The position numbers were made by a program, and so were the translations under genes. Below, in pieces: positions 1-7,210 of a stretch of 64,000 nt of DNA. Numbering within the stretch: position 1 is the stretch's first letter; the number at the start of each line of letters is the position of its first letter. This DNA is from Candidatus Woesearchaeota archaeon (GTDB lineage Archaea > Nanobdellota > Nanobdellia > Woesearchaeales > JAFGLG01). Location of the stretch: positions 62,001 to 126,000 of the forward strand of contig JAFGLG010000007.1 in NCBI GenBank assembly GCA_016928155.1, given 5' to 3'. The notes below the pieces were generated by a model, which ran no database searches, was not told where the DNA came from, and worked only from the letters and a program-made list of their open reading frames with translations.

Positions 1-790
1 TCCTGTTGAGAGTGAGAGTATGATCATATTCAGTCATATAAGCAGCGCTGAGATTCACTATTGCGCAGACCTTATCCCTCCCGAGCAGGCTCACCCCTTC
101 CTCATTTATCCTGACGATAGATGGAGTGCCGCCGACACCATGGTTAAGCTGAGCATCTGAATATGCATTAGCACCAAAGAACATCAAGTCTGATAGACCA
201 AGCTTATTTGTGTCAAGGCCCTGAAGCTTCTTGGCAAAATACAGCTGGGATGCGTCGCTCCCTGATCCTATCGGAAGATTCGAGTCAGTGCTTTCATGAG
301 CTCCGCTCGCACTCACCTGGAACTGCCTTATCTTACTCTTGCTCTTATCATAAGCCACCACAATGATCCCGGTCTGTACAGTATTCATGCAGTCTTCTGC
401 TTCCTTCAGCGCTTTTGACGTCTCGGTCTCAATATACTTCTGCCTTGTTTCGATAATAGGTATGGCTTCTGCCCTGAGCATGATCCTTTCAGATGCATCC
501 TTGGCCACCTGTTCCACAGCATCCTTACGATAATCATGCAACATGCTCTCAATCTGCTTCACATAACTCTCTATGAAGAATTTCTGCCCTGAGCCAGGTT
601 CAGGAAGATTCTCAAGAACCCTTGAAAGGAACTCACCGTTACCTGCTCCATAAAGGACCCCATGGAATGTCTCATGCTCAAATGCACCCACTTTCTGCCA
701 CCTGTCAGACTCCCTGAACCCCATCGATACTTTTGCATCTGCCACAACAATCGCTTCCAATCCATTGTGCATAGAGATCCCGACTGTCAT
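1..790 (-). CDS. Proteasome/HslV-like Ntn-hydrolase, 3' end outside window
   Basis: At least 263 codons are open from an ATG at 788-790 to the window edge. The N-terminus reads M-T-V-G-I, and counting Thr2 as residue 1 puts an Asp at position 17 (VVAD) and a Lys at 32, close to the Thr1/Asp17/Lys33 triad of proteasome beta subunits and HslV. A later IGSGSDA string matches the proteasomal Gly-Ser-Gly-Ser-Asp segment. Between them lies a long helical Lys/Glu-rich stretch (about residues 75-125). Family membership is inferred from these motifs; activity would need removal of Met1. A TATA box 25-35 bases upstream supports this start. It could be a divergent proteasome-like enzyme rather than a core subunit. 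Confidence 0.7.
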   Translation of the reverse strand, partial: MTVGISMHNGLEAIVVADAKVSMGFRESDRWQKVGAFEHETFHGVLYGAGNGEFLSRVLENLPEPGSGQKFFIESYVKQIESMLHDYRKDAVEQVAKDASERIMLRAEAIPIIETRQKYIETETSKALKEAEDCMNTVQTGIIVVAYDKSKSKIRQFQVSASGAHESTDSNLPIGSGSDASQLYFAKKLQGLDTNKLGLSDLMFFGANAYSDAQLNHGVGGTPSIVRINEEGVSLLGRDKVCAIVNLSAAYMTEYDHTLTLNR

Positions 791-813
791 TTTAGGAAGG
801 ACACCCATCCGGG

Positions 814-826
814 TTATATAAATATT
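814..826 (-). promoter_or_regulatory. TATA box of the proteasome-like gene
   Basis: Read on the minus strand this is AATATTTATATAA, an archaeal TATA element about 25-35 bases before the ATG at 790. The spacing implies a leaderless or nearly leaderless transcript, as seen at many genes in this window. Confidence 0.6.
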
Positions 827-937
827 ATGGTGATTAATCACTAATAAGTAGCTAATAGATGATTTAATAAATTATTTACAATAATGAAAATATATTGTGT
901 GATGTCTCAGAAAACTCTTTTACCATAAATGGTCTTG

Positions 938-2656
938 TCAATTGTGTTCATGCATAGGATGTTCATGGCCCATGCCTTTCCTATGCCCTATATTCTCTAT
1001 ATGGATAATCTTCTCTTTCAGGAACTTGTTCATGCTCATCCTGTTCTTCTCAATCATGGTCGAGAAATGCTTGCCTCCCAAGAAATGGGGCATGATGACA
1101 TAGGTGGCACCGGCATCGTAAAGCTTGACAGCATCATCTATCTGATGGGAGACCACTGTGATTATCACCTTGCTGTTCACCTCTTTCACTTTGCTGATGA
1201 TGAGAAGATTGGTCTCAGTTATCGGGATGGTTGATATTATCATCTTTGCTGAGGCATAATCAAGCTCGTTGAGAAGCTCTGAATCATTCGCGTCCCCATA
1301 CCTGCATTCATACCCTTCCTTTGACAGGTTGGTGATGACTTCAGGATCATAATCCACAATAAGGAACCTCTTCTTTATCTTCTTCAATGACTCGAGGATA
1401 TCAAAGCCGATCCTGTTGTAGCCGAAAAGGATGATGTCATGCTTGTCCTCCCTATGATGCCTGTGCTCGTCAACCTTCTTCCCTTCTCTTTCGAACAATG
1501 AAAGATATGGGGAAAGGATCGGATAGATCCTGTTGGAATACAATATCATGTAAGTGGAGCCAGCAAAGGTTATCAGGCCGACAGCTGTGACCAAAGAGAG
1601 GATTTCATTGCTCACATGGCCGACAGAGACTCCCATTGTCACGACAATCAATGAGAACTCGCTTATCTGGGCCACAGTCAGGCCTGCAAGGAAGCTGTTC
1701 CTCTTAGTATAACCAAGAAGGCCCATCAGGATCATCACAATGATAGGGTTGCCGATAAGCACAAACAAGGAGAGCAGGATGATGATGCCCATGTTCTGGA
1801 GAATATTCGAGAAGACCATCTGCGAGCCGATCATGATGAAGAACAGGATGATGAAGAAATCCCTCAGCGGCTTCAGCTTTGAGCTTATCTCAAAATGATA
1901 AGGGGACAATGAAAGGGTGATGCCTGCAAGCAGGGCGCCAGCCTCTATCGAGAAGTTCAAGTAATAGAATACAGAGGAGACAGCAAAGCACCAGCTTATA
2001 GAGAACAAGAGCAGGAACTCCTGGGATCTCGCGATAATCTTGGTCAATGAAGGCAGGATGTATATCGTCAGGGCAAACAGGACAAGAATGCCGCCGATGC
2101 CTTTAAGGACAGTCTCAACAGCCATGGAAGCCAGATCAGTGCCGTTATTCAATGATGAGATGACCAGCAGGACAATGATTGCGATGAAATCCTGGATGAT
2201 GAGGAATCCTATGGATATCCTGCCGTAAAGGGATTCAAGATCCCTCTTGTCAGACAATAATTTCATGATGACAATCGTGCTGCTGAATGCAAGGGCTATC
2301 GAGATATAGAAAGACACTATGTTCGAGAATCCCATCATCTTTGCGATGAAGAAACCTATCGAAGTAGTGAAGAGGACCTGGCCCACTCCTGTGATGAGGG
2401 AGATCTTGCCGACCTCCTTAATGACTTTAGGATTTAGATTGATGCCGACAAAGAAAAGCAGGAGTGCAACACCGATATGGGAGAAGGCAGTGAAGGTCTC
2501 AACAGAATCAATGATGTTCAGCAGGAAAGGGCCTGCTACAATGCCGCTGATTATGTAACCTATTATGACTGGCTGCTTGAGGATCTTGGCCACGCCAGTG
2601 ATCAAGATAGTGAGGACCAGGATCTTGCTCAGTTCCACAAAAATCTCAGGATCCAT
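938..2656 (-). CDS. Kef-type CPA2 cation/H+ antiporter with TrkA-N domain
   Basis: This is a 572-residue membrane protein. Residues about 5-385 hold roughly a dozen hydrophobic segments of the Na+/H+ exchanger (CPA2) fold. After a charged His-rich linker, a Rossmann domain starting at about 405 (ILFGYNRIG) matches the TrkA-N nucleotide-binding domain. Such proteins exchange K+ or Na+ for H+, gated by NAD(H) or other ligands; the ion cannot be told from sequence. The C-terminal tail is rich in His and Met (GHEHPMHEHN), which could bind metal. A TATA box near 2707-2718 lies upstream. Length fits the family. Confidence 0.9.
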   Translation of the reverse strand: MDPEIFVELSKILVLTILITGVAKILKQPVIIGYIISGIVAGPFLLNIIDSVETFTAFSHIGVALLLFFVGINLNPKVIKEVGKISLITGVGQVLFTTSIGFFIAKMMGFSNIVSFYISIALAFSSTIVIMKLLSDKRDLESLYGRISIGFLIIQDFIAIIVLLVISSLNNGTDLASMAVETVLKGIGGILVLFALTIYILPSLTKIIARSQEFLLLFSISWCFAVSSVFYYLNFSIEAGALLAGITLSLSPYHFEISSKLKPLRDFFIILFFIMIGSQMVFSNILQNMGIIILLSLFVLIGNPIIVMILMGLLGYTKRNSFLAGLTVAQISEFSLIVVTMGVSVGHVSNEILSLVTAVGLITFAGSTYMILYSNRIYPILSPYLSLFEREGKKVDEHRHHREDKHDIILFGYNRIGFDILESLKKIKKRFLIVDYDPEVITNLSKEGYECRYGDANDSELLNELDYASAKMIISTIPITETNLLIISKVKEVNSKVIITVVSHQIDDAVKLYDAGATYVIMPHFLGGKHFSTMIEKNRMSMNKFLKEKIIHIENIGHRKGMGHEHPMHEHN

Positions 2657-2784
2657 GGCACTGACCTATATCTCACCTTTTTTCATATATCATCCCCCAG
2701 CCATTGCATATATAAATATTTCCCTGTGTCAGCTCTGTTCTCCTAGGCAATGTTTAAATAATCCACCTGATATTTTGAGATTAT

Positions 2785-2904
2785 GCCCGTGTAGCATAGC
2801 CTGGATAGTGTACAACCCTGCGGAGGTTGTTACCCGGGTTCGAATGGACTCACTGTTGTTCGTAACTTTCGATGACAGAGCCCTCGAAAGTCCCGGCACG
2901 GGCG
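2785..2904 (+). tRNA. tRNA-Arg(GCG) with T-loop intron
   Basis: Acceptor GCCCGTG (2785-2791) pairs with CACGGGC (2897-2903), discriminator G2904. The anticodon arm is CAACC-CTGCGGA-GGTTG, giving anticodon GCG. The T stem CCGGG/CCCGG is interrupted inside the T loop after TTCGAA by a 46-base intron at 2845-2890. The junction folds as a bulge-helix-bulge: central helix TTCG/CGAA, left bulge AAT, right bulge AGT, inner helix GGACTC/GAGCCC with one mismatch. The spliced RNA is 74 bases. The intron position corresponds to 59/60. There is no canonical 37/38 intron. Confidence 0.9.
2845..2890 (+). other. T-loop intron of tRNA-Arg(GCG)
   Basis: This 46-base insert separates TTCGAA from TCCCGG. The cut positions are placed two bases into each 3-base bulge of the predicted bulge-helix-bulge motif, as archaeal splicing endonuclease does. 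The same position is interrupted in two other tRNA genes of this window. Confidence 0.8.
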
Positions 2905-3036
2905 CTTATTCCTATACCCATAAAACCATTCTCCCTGCGTCAGACAGCTTCCAATCCTTTTCAGCATCTGCATCAGTACTTGCATTAGGATCTGCATCAC
3001 TATCTTTATATATCACATATACTTACTGTACTTACA

Positions 3037-3240
3037 GTGATTACCCTAATATTTTCAAAGCATGCAAGAGAGAGGATGATGCTCAGGGGCATCTCAGCCA
3101 GCGAGATAAGGCTGGCAATAGACAGAGACTCCAAGCAGATCCAAAGGCCTGACAAGATTCTCTACAGCTACAGATATTTCTGTGTTGTTGCGAAGAAGGT
3201 AAAGAACACATATTTCATAATAACAATCAAGCCAAGGTGA
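3037..3240 (+). CDS. DUF4258-type putative toxin
   Basis: A 67-residue basic protein starting at GTG, with the pattern SKHARERMMLRGIS at its N-terminus and a beta-rich C-terminal half ending TYFIITIKPR. This is the DUF4258 pattern, a RelE/MqsR-like fold commonly paired with zinc-finger antitoxins. The downstream gene begins 4 bases after its stop and encodes just such a zinc-finger/AbrB protein, so the two look like a toxin-antitoxin operon with the toxin first. A TATA box (TTTATATATC) lies near 3004-3013. mRNA cleavage is inferred from the family only. Confidence 0.7.
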   Translation: MITLIFSKHARERMMLRGISASEIRLAIDRDSKQIQRPDKILYSYRYFCVVAKKVKNTYFIITIKPR

Positions 3241-3244
3241 TAAA

Positions 3245-3622
3245 ATGAAACCAATAAAATCCAAAGAATTTCCGGATAATCAGACATCAGGATCCCTGAC
3301 ATGCCCAATATGCAGAAAAGGGAAGCTGACAAAAGGAAAATCAAAGGAATACCTCTATGGGGTGTATCTCGGCGAATATGATGCACAGATATGCACTGTG
3401 TGCCATGAGATATTCCTCAACGAAGAATCTGTCAAGAAGATAGAGAAAAAAGCAAAGGAGAAAGGCATCTGGGGATTGGGCAAGAAGACCAAGATAACAA
3501 AATCAGGCAATTCAATAGCGATAAGGATATCAAAGGAACTGGCAGACTATCTCAAGCTTGAAGTCGGCAGGGAGGCATTCATACATCCTGAGAATAAAAG
3601 GATAATCATTGAGCCATTATGA
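3245..3622 (+). CDS. Zinc-finger plus AbrB antitoxin
   Basis: A 125-residue protein with two modules. Residues about 20-65 carry CPIC and, 36 residues on, CTVC: the YgiT-type zinc finger of MqsA-like antitoxins. Residues about 80-125 (TKITKSGNSIAIRISKELA) form an AbrB/MazE swapped-hairpin DNA-binding domain. MqsA of bacteria joins the finger to a helix-turn-helix; here an AbrB domain replaces it. It follows the DUF4258 gene by 4 bases and probably neutralises that protein and represses the operon. The gene ends 3 bases before the convergent VapC gene. Confidence 0.75.
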   Translation: MKPIKSKEFPDNQTSGSLTCPICRKGKLTKGKSKEYLYGVYLGEYDAQICTVCHEIFLNEESVKKIEKKAKEKGIWGLGKKTKITKSGNSIAIRISKELADYLKLEVGREAFIHPENKRIIIEPL

Positions 3623-3625
3623 GAT

Positions 3626-3991
3626 TCAGATGAGGATGACATCAAGATCCTTGATCCTTGAGAAATGCCTGTCACAGGTCATGATAGGGATCTTGTGATT
3701 GATGCAGGTTGCTGCAAGGAAGATGTCCAGCTTGCCGGTCGGTTTGCCTTTCATATAAAGTGAAGCTTCCAAGTCTGCACTCTTGATTGCTGTCTCCTTG
3801 TCAAAAGGCAGGACTTCAACTGAGTTGATGAATCCCTTGATGAGCTCTTTCTGCTTTATGCAGACGAGAAGCTCATTGACTGTGATGGAGCTGACTGCAA
3901 AGGCCTTAGACTCCAGATGATCCCTTATCGCAGCACCTTTCTCTGTACCTGCCAATAATTCGATGACTGCAGAGGTGTCAAGCAGAATCAT
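3626..3991 (-). CDS. vapC: VapC-family PIN toxin
   Basis: A 121-residue PIN-domain protein. It opens with MILLDTSAVIELL (first catalytic Asp), has a Glu in VNELL at about residue 40, and ends with KLDIFLAATCINH and MTCDRHF, supplying the remaining acidic residues. PIN toxins are Mg2+-dependent ribonucleases. It overlaps the upstream antitoxin gene by 14 bases, the usual VapBC arrangement. Start chosen at the ATG inside vapB. Confidence 0.9.
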   Translation of the reverse strand: MILLDTSAVIELLAGTEKGAAIRDHLESKAFAVSSITVNELLVCIKQKELIKGFINSVEVLPFDKETAIKSADLEASLYMKGKPTGKLDIFLAATCINHKIPIMTCDRHFSRIKDLDVILI

Positions 3992-4214
3992 GATGCCTCC
4001 TGAATTCCTTCTCGATATCAGACCTTCTGGCTTTGATCTTTGATTTCAATTCCTTAAGATCAATATCTTTCAGTATGCCGAAGAACCTGTCAGCTGAAGG
4101 CGTCCTGCTCTTCGAGATTCTCAGGATGGCCTTGCTGAAGCTCTCATCACCATGCTTCATGCTCTTCAATGCATTGTAAGCCTCTTCAGTTATTGTCAAT
4201 GATTTTATTGCCAT
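3978..4214 (-). CDS. vapB: VapB-family antitoxin
   Basis: A 78-residue protein beginning MAIKSLTITEEAYNAL, the N-terminal strand-helix pattern of archaeal VapB antitoxins that bind operator DNA. The basic, Glu-rich C-terminal half should wrap the toxin. A perfect 20-bp palindrome sits just before its start codon between TATA box and gene, so it is probably autoregulated. Translation is coupled to the PIN toxin by a 14-base overlap. Confidence 0.85.
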   Translation of the reverse strand: MAIKSLTITEEAYNALKSMKHGDESFSKAILRISKSRTPSADRFFGILKDIDLKELKSKIKARRSDIEKEFRRHHDSA

Positions 4215-4216
4215 AT

Positions 4217-4236
4217 GTGTACACTTAAGTGTACAC
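4217..4236. promoter_or_regulatory. Palindromic vapBC operator
   Basis: GTGTACACTTAAGTGTACAC is a perfect 20-bp palindrome 2 bases before the vapB start codon and immediately downstream of its TATA element (minus strand AAATATAAG, about 4238-4246). Its placement over the transcription start fits an operator bound by VapB or VapBC. Confidence 0.75.
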
Positions 4237-4364
4237 TTATATTTATGGTTTTCTATGAAAACTCCTAAATATCAAGGCTTAAAATAGGTTTACAAGGATT
4301 TTCCGAAGAACTTTTGGGTTAACTTTAAATATTAGTATATTTTTGTGTATACTCAGATTGTAAA

Positions 4365-4817
4365 ATGAATTATGCGGAATATGTAGGATTGCAGATGGAC
4401 ACACCTCATAGATTCTTCTTTCCCTATTATGATACTTCAACCAGAACCATCTTAACACCTCATACAACAGAATCAATCTACGAGCTTGCACAACATAGTG
4501 TGGAATTTCTTAGAGATTTCCTCGGAGCACTGAGAAAAGGATATAAACTAATGAGATTTGACAGCAAAGACCTGGAAACGCATACTTTGGATGAATCATT
4601 CAACATATTCAAACAAGCATTGATGGCAAGGATAAGATCACAGCGCGGGAAAGGGGAATACCACAATCCCACATCACCAGAGTGTGAGCTGTTCTATTCA
4701 AGCCTTACTGATCTATTGGGGCATGGAGAGAGATTCGGCAAGCTGGAAAGAGAATATGAAAGAGCATCAGGATATCCAATAAATCCTGATCTGATTGTAA
4801 AACATCTGATGGATTAG
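4365..4817 (+). CDS. Hypothetical helical protein
   Basis: A 150-residue soluble protein of unknown function, without signal peptide or Cys motifs. It is rich in charged helices (for example residues 45-80) and ends with a short Tyr/Pro segment. The start follows an AT-rich promoter (TTTAAATATTAG near 4323-4334). It is followed 12 bases later by a membrane-anchored protein gene with a GGTGAAA ribosome site, so the three genes 4365-5696 are probably one operon. Confidence 0.6.
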   Translation: MNYAEYVGLQMDTPHRFFFPYYDTSTRTILTPHTTESIYELAQHSVEFLRDFLGALRKGYKLMRFDSKDLETHTLDESFNIFKQALMARIRSQRGKGEYHNPTSPECELFYSSLTDLLGHGERFGKLEREYERASGYPINPDLIVKHLMD

Positions 4818-4829
4818 AGAGGTGAAAAG

Positions 4830-5294
4830 ATGGAGGAGAAAAACAACTATTATGGAATCATAGCAATAGTAGCCATAGTGGCTCTTGTCGGGGCATTTGC
4901 CTTGTTTTCTGGCAGAGATGTGAAGATAGATACAAGCAATCTTGGTGGAGACTCTGGTGGGAAAGCCATTGCGGTAAGCAAAGACAATATTATCAAGAAA
5001 CAAATACTGCCAACAACAGGTTGGGTGAAGATTTCAACAAGCGGTCCATACCAATGGTGCAATGAGACTGATGGTGGGAGGGAGCCTTTCTTTGCAGGAT
5101 TTGCAATCGGCGGATTGAACAGCTATGAAGAATCCAAATATGACTCTTGCATGGGTACATACATATATGAACAGGTTTGTAATTCAAATTATATAGAGAC
5201 ATGGAAGAGAGATTGCAGGGAATACAACTCAAGCCTGACATGCATAATACAGAATGCTTCAGGCTATCCAGCTGGAGCATGCGGAACATATTGA
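4830..5294 (+). CDS. Membrane-anchored Cys-containing surface protein
   Basis: A 154-residue protein with a short charged N-terminus (MEEKNNYYG), one hydrophobic segment (about 9-27, IIAIVAIVALVGAFALF) and an extracytoplasmic domain with about seven cysteines, probably disulfide bonded. No family is recognised. The next gene starts with the same MEEK...AIVAIVAL anchor but a different outer domain, so they look like an anchor duplication. Ribosome site GAGGTGAAAAG precedes the ATG. Confidence 0.65.
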   Translation: MEEKNNYYGIIAIVAIVALVGAFALFSGRDVKIDTSNLGGDSGGKAIAVSKDNIIKKQILPTTGWVKISTSGPYQWCNETDGGREPFFAGFAIGGLNSYEESKYDSCMGTYIYEQVCNSNYIETWKRDCREYNSSLTCIIQNASGYPAGACGTY

Positions 5295-5306
5295 AGAGGT
5301 GAACAA

Positions 5307-5696
5307 ATGGAAGAAAAATCAAAAGGAAGTTTTGCGTATCTTGCGATTGTTGCGATAGTTGCGATTGTCGCATTGGTTGTGCTGATAAAAGGAAGTTCTT
5401 CTACTGGACAACAATATCATACTTTTCCCATAATTGGAAGTGATATTGCTGGACAACCTATCAAGGATCCTAGTTCAGTGAAGAAAGACATCTGTACCAA
5501 CTGTGTTAACACTTGTAAGAAAGATACATCAGAAGAAAATCTTGTAGTATGTGCTGAAAAATGTTCAATTTCTTGTCAGAATTTCACTTCTGGACTGTGG
5601 GAGGAGATAAAAGAATTATTCAAGTGTCTGATTAGAAACTATGGGGATTATTGGGCTCAGAAAGCATGTTACGATGCGGTTGCAGAGGCCATTTAA
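5307..5696 (+). CDS. Membrane-anchored Cys-rich surface protein
   Basis: A 129-residue protein with an N-terminal anchor (LAIVAIVAIVALVVLI, about 11-28) much like that of the preceding gene. The outer domain carries paired cysteines (CTNCVNTC, CAEKCSISC) and two more near the C-terminus, a pattern expected of a small disulfide-stabilised helical domain. Function unknown. GAGGTGAAC precedes the start codon 12 bases after the previous stop. Confidence 0.65.
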   Translation: MEEKSKGSFAYLAIVAIVAIVALVVLIKGSSSTGQQYHTFPIIGSDIAGQPIKDPSSVKKDICTNCVNTCKKDTSEENLVVCAEKCSISCQNFTSGLWEEIKELFKCLIRNYGDYWAQKACYDAVAEAI

Positions 5697-5738
5697 CTGC
5701 ATAAATATTTTTTTCATTTTTTATTAAAACTGGCGAAT

Positions 5739-5760
5739 AACCTGTCCTTTAGGGCAGGTT
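5739..5760. repeat. Hairpin with TTTA loop
   Basis: AACCTGTCC-TTTA-GGGCAGGTT forms a 9-bp stem with one wobble pair. It lies between a T-rich stretch and a decayed gene fragment. Another TTTA-loop hairpin lies at 57567-57586. Such hairpins resemble the subterminal hairpins of IS200/IS605-type elements, but no transposase gene is nearby; it may simply be a terminator. Confidence 0.5.
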
Positions 5761-5780
5761 GTAGTCAGTAATCTTTTTTG

Positions 5781-5894
5781 TTATTTCTTCTGTTTCCCGA
5801 ACAATCCTGATGTCTTGCCCTTGATTATGCTGTTTTCTGTTGACCTGCTGATGCTCTCTGGCCTAACTGTGATGCATCTATGGCCATTATAGAA
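5781..5894 (-). pseudogene. Remnant of an MFS transporter 3' end
   Basis: On the minus strand this piece reads FYNG, then SISRSTENSIIKG, TSGLFGK and a stop. It nearly matches the last 37 residues of the intact transporter at 7211-8527 (FYNGSRWVRSKSISRSTENS and on). The DNA of 5797-5865 is close to identical to 7221-7289. Upstream the match breaks with a frame change. It is a leftover of a duplicated transporter; the gene 5997-7181 now lies between the copy and the original. Confidence 0.8.
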
Positions 5895-5996
5895 ATCCTG
5901 GGATCAACTGTAAGAATCCGGCCAGGATATTATTGCATTTTCATCATCCCTGAGTGCTAATCAAATTATTTAAATAAGCTTCAGTGCGGGGTGTGT

Positions 5997-7181
5997 ATGG
6001 GAGTTTACTTCAAGGAGTCAATGTCCATCTTCATGAAGACATTGCCATTCATATTCATCAGGTTTGCACTCCAGTGTGCATTCCTTCTTGTGTCCCTGAT
6101 TTACTTTGCGATACTTATCGGTATAACTATCCTGATCGGCAAGATGATGTCAGGGGACAAGCAGACCTTTGTCACAATCATCTTCTGGCTCTTTGCCCTG
6201 GGCGGGACATGGACAATGTGGAAGCTCTTCAAGAGCTATGTATATTATCTTGTGAAGTCTGCCCATGTTGCAGTAATCACTGAGATTGTTAGGGAAGGCA
6301 AGATGCCGCCTGCAGGGCAGGTGAAGTACGGCATTGCGAAAGTGAAGAAGAGATTCGTGTCCACTTCAGCCATGTTTGTGCTTGACAAGATAATCAATGC
6401 AGTCATAAGAGGAATCAACCATGCAGTGAGCATGCTGACAGGATGGATACCCATACCTCAGGTGCAGCAGATAATACGGCTGTTCATGAAGATACTGAAT
6501 CTCGCTCTCTCCTATATCGATGAGGCCATCATGAGCTACATATACGGGCATGACGAGCTTGATGCGTGGACAGGTGCAAGGGACGGCATAATACTCTATT
6601 TCAAGAACTGGAAGCCGATACTCAAGACATCAGCATTTCTTGTGATATTCGGCATGATCCTCTCAGGAGCGATGGTCGTGGTATTCTGGCTTATAGCAAT
6701 ACCTGTTGCAGCCATTCTTCCGGATAAGTTTGCGATACTGGCTTTCATCGGCCTGATGGTATTCGGCTACATAATCAAGGCAGCTACAGTGAATCCTTTC
6801 ATCCTGATATCCATAATTGTTACATATAATGAGTCGATAAAAGGCTATGAGCCTGATTATGAGACTCAGGCGAAACTTGAGCAGATGGTGCCGAAATTCA
6901 GGGAGATAACATCAAAGTCCCAGGGCGGTTCAAGAACAGCAGAGCCCCAGTCAGGCTTCAGATCCGCCCTGTCAGGGAGTCCATTGGGCGGGCTTGTCAG
7001 CAATATCGTGGGCTCATTTGAAGGCAATCTGACACCAGAAGAGAAGAAGCAGGTTGACACTCTTGTGCCTTTCATCAAGGATTCCAGGACTAAAGGTTTC
7101 AGTGATGATCAGATCAGGGAGTCGATAGCCAAGCAGGGTTACCCCCAGAAAGTCCTGAGCGAAGCATTCAAGAAAGCGTGA
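5997..7181 (+). CDS. Multi-pass membrane protein of unknown function
   Basis: A 394-residue protein if started at ATG 5997; an in-frame GTG at 5991 is possible, but the TATA box TTTAAATA near 5969 fits the ATG. Hydrophobic segments lie near residues 20-55, 65-85, 150-185 and 220-290. The region TGARDGIILYFKNWKPIL is typical of membrane proteins with DUF4013-like repeats but I do not assign it. The Ser/Gly-rich C-terminal part ends in a helical motif (FSDDQIRESIAKQGYPQKVL) seen at the tails of archaeal membrane proteins, perhaps a protein-binding module. Confidence 0.65.
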   Translation: MGVYFKESMSIFMKTLPFIFIRFALQCAFLLVSLIYFAILIGITILIGKMMSGDKQTFVTIIFWLFALGGTWTMWKLFKSYVYYLVKSAHVAVITEIVREGKMPPAGQVKYGIAKVKKRFVSTSAMFVLDKIINAVIRGINHAVSMLTGWIPIPQVQQIIRLFMKILNLALSYIDEAIMSYIYGHDELDAWTGARDGIILYFKNWKPILKTSAFLVIFGMILSGAMVVVFWLIAIPVAAILPDKFAILAFIGLMVFGYIIKAATVNPFILISIIVTYNESIKGYEPDYETQAKLEQMVPKFREITSKSQGGSRTAEPQSGFRSALSGSPLGGLVSNIVGSFEGNLTPEEKKQVDTLVPFIKDSRTKGFSDDQIRESIAKQGYPQKVLSEAFKKA

Positions 7182-7210
7182 AGGAATATCTGACTACATT
7201 ATAAACTAAT

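Noticed and set aside
2565-3152. Long plus-strand frame across the tRNA-Arg gene
   Set aside because: It overlaps the Kef gene start and the tRNA; composition is not protein-like.
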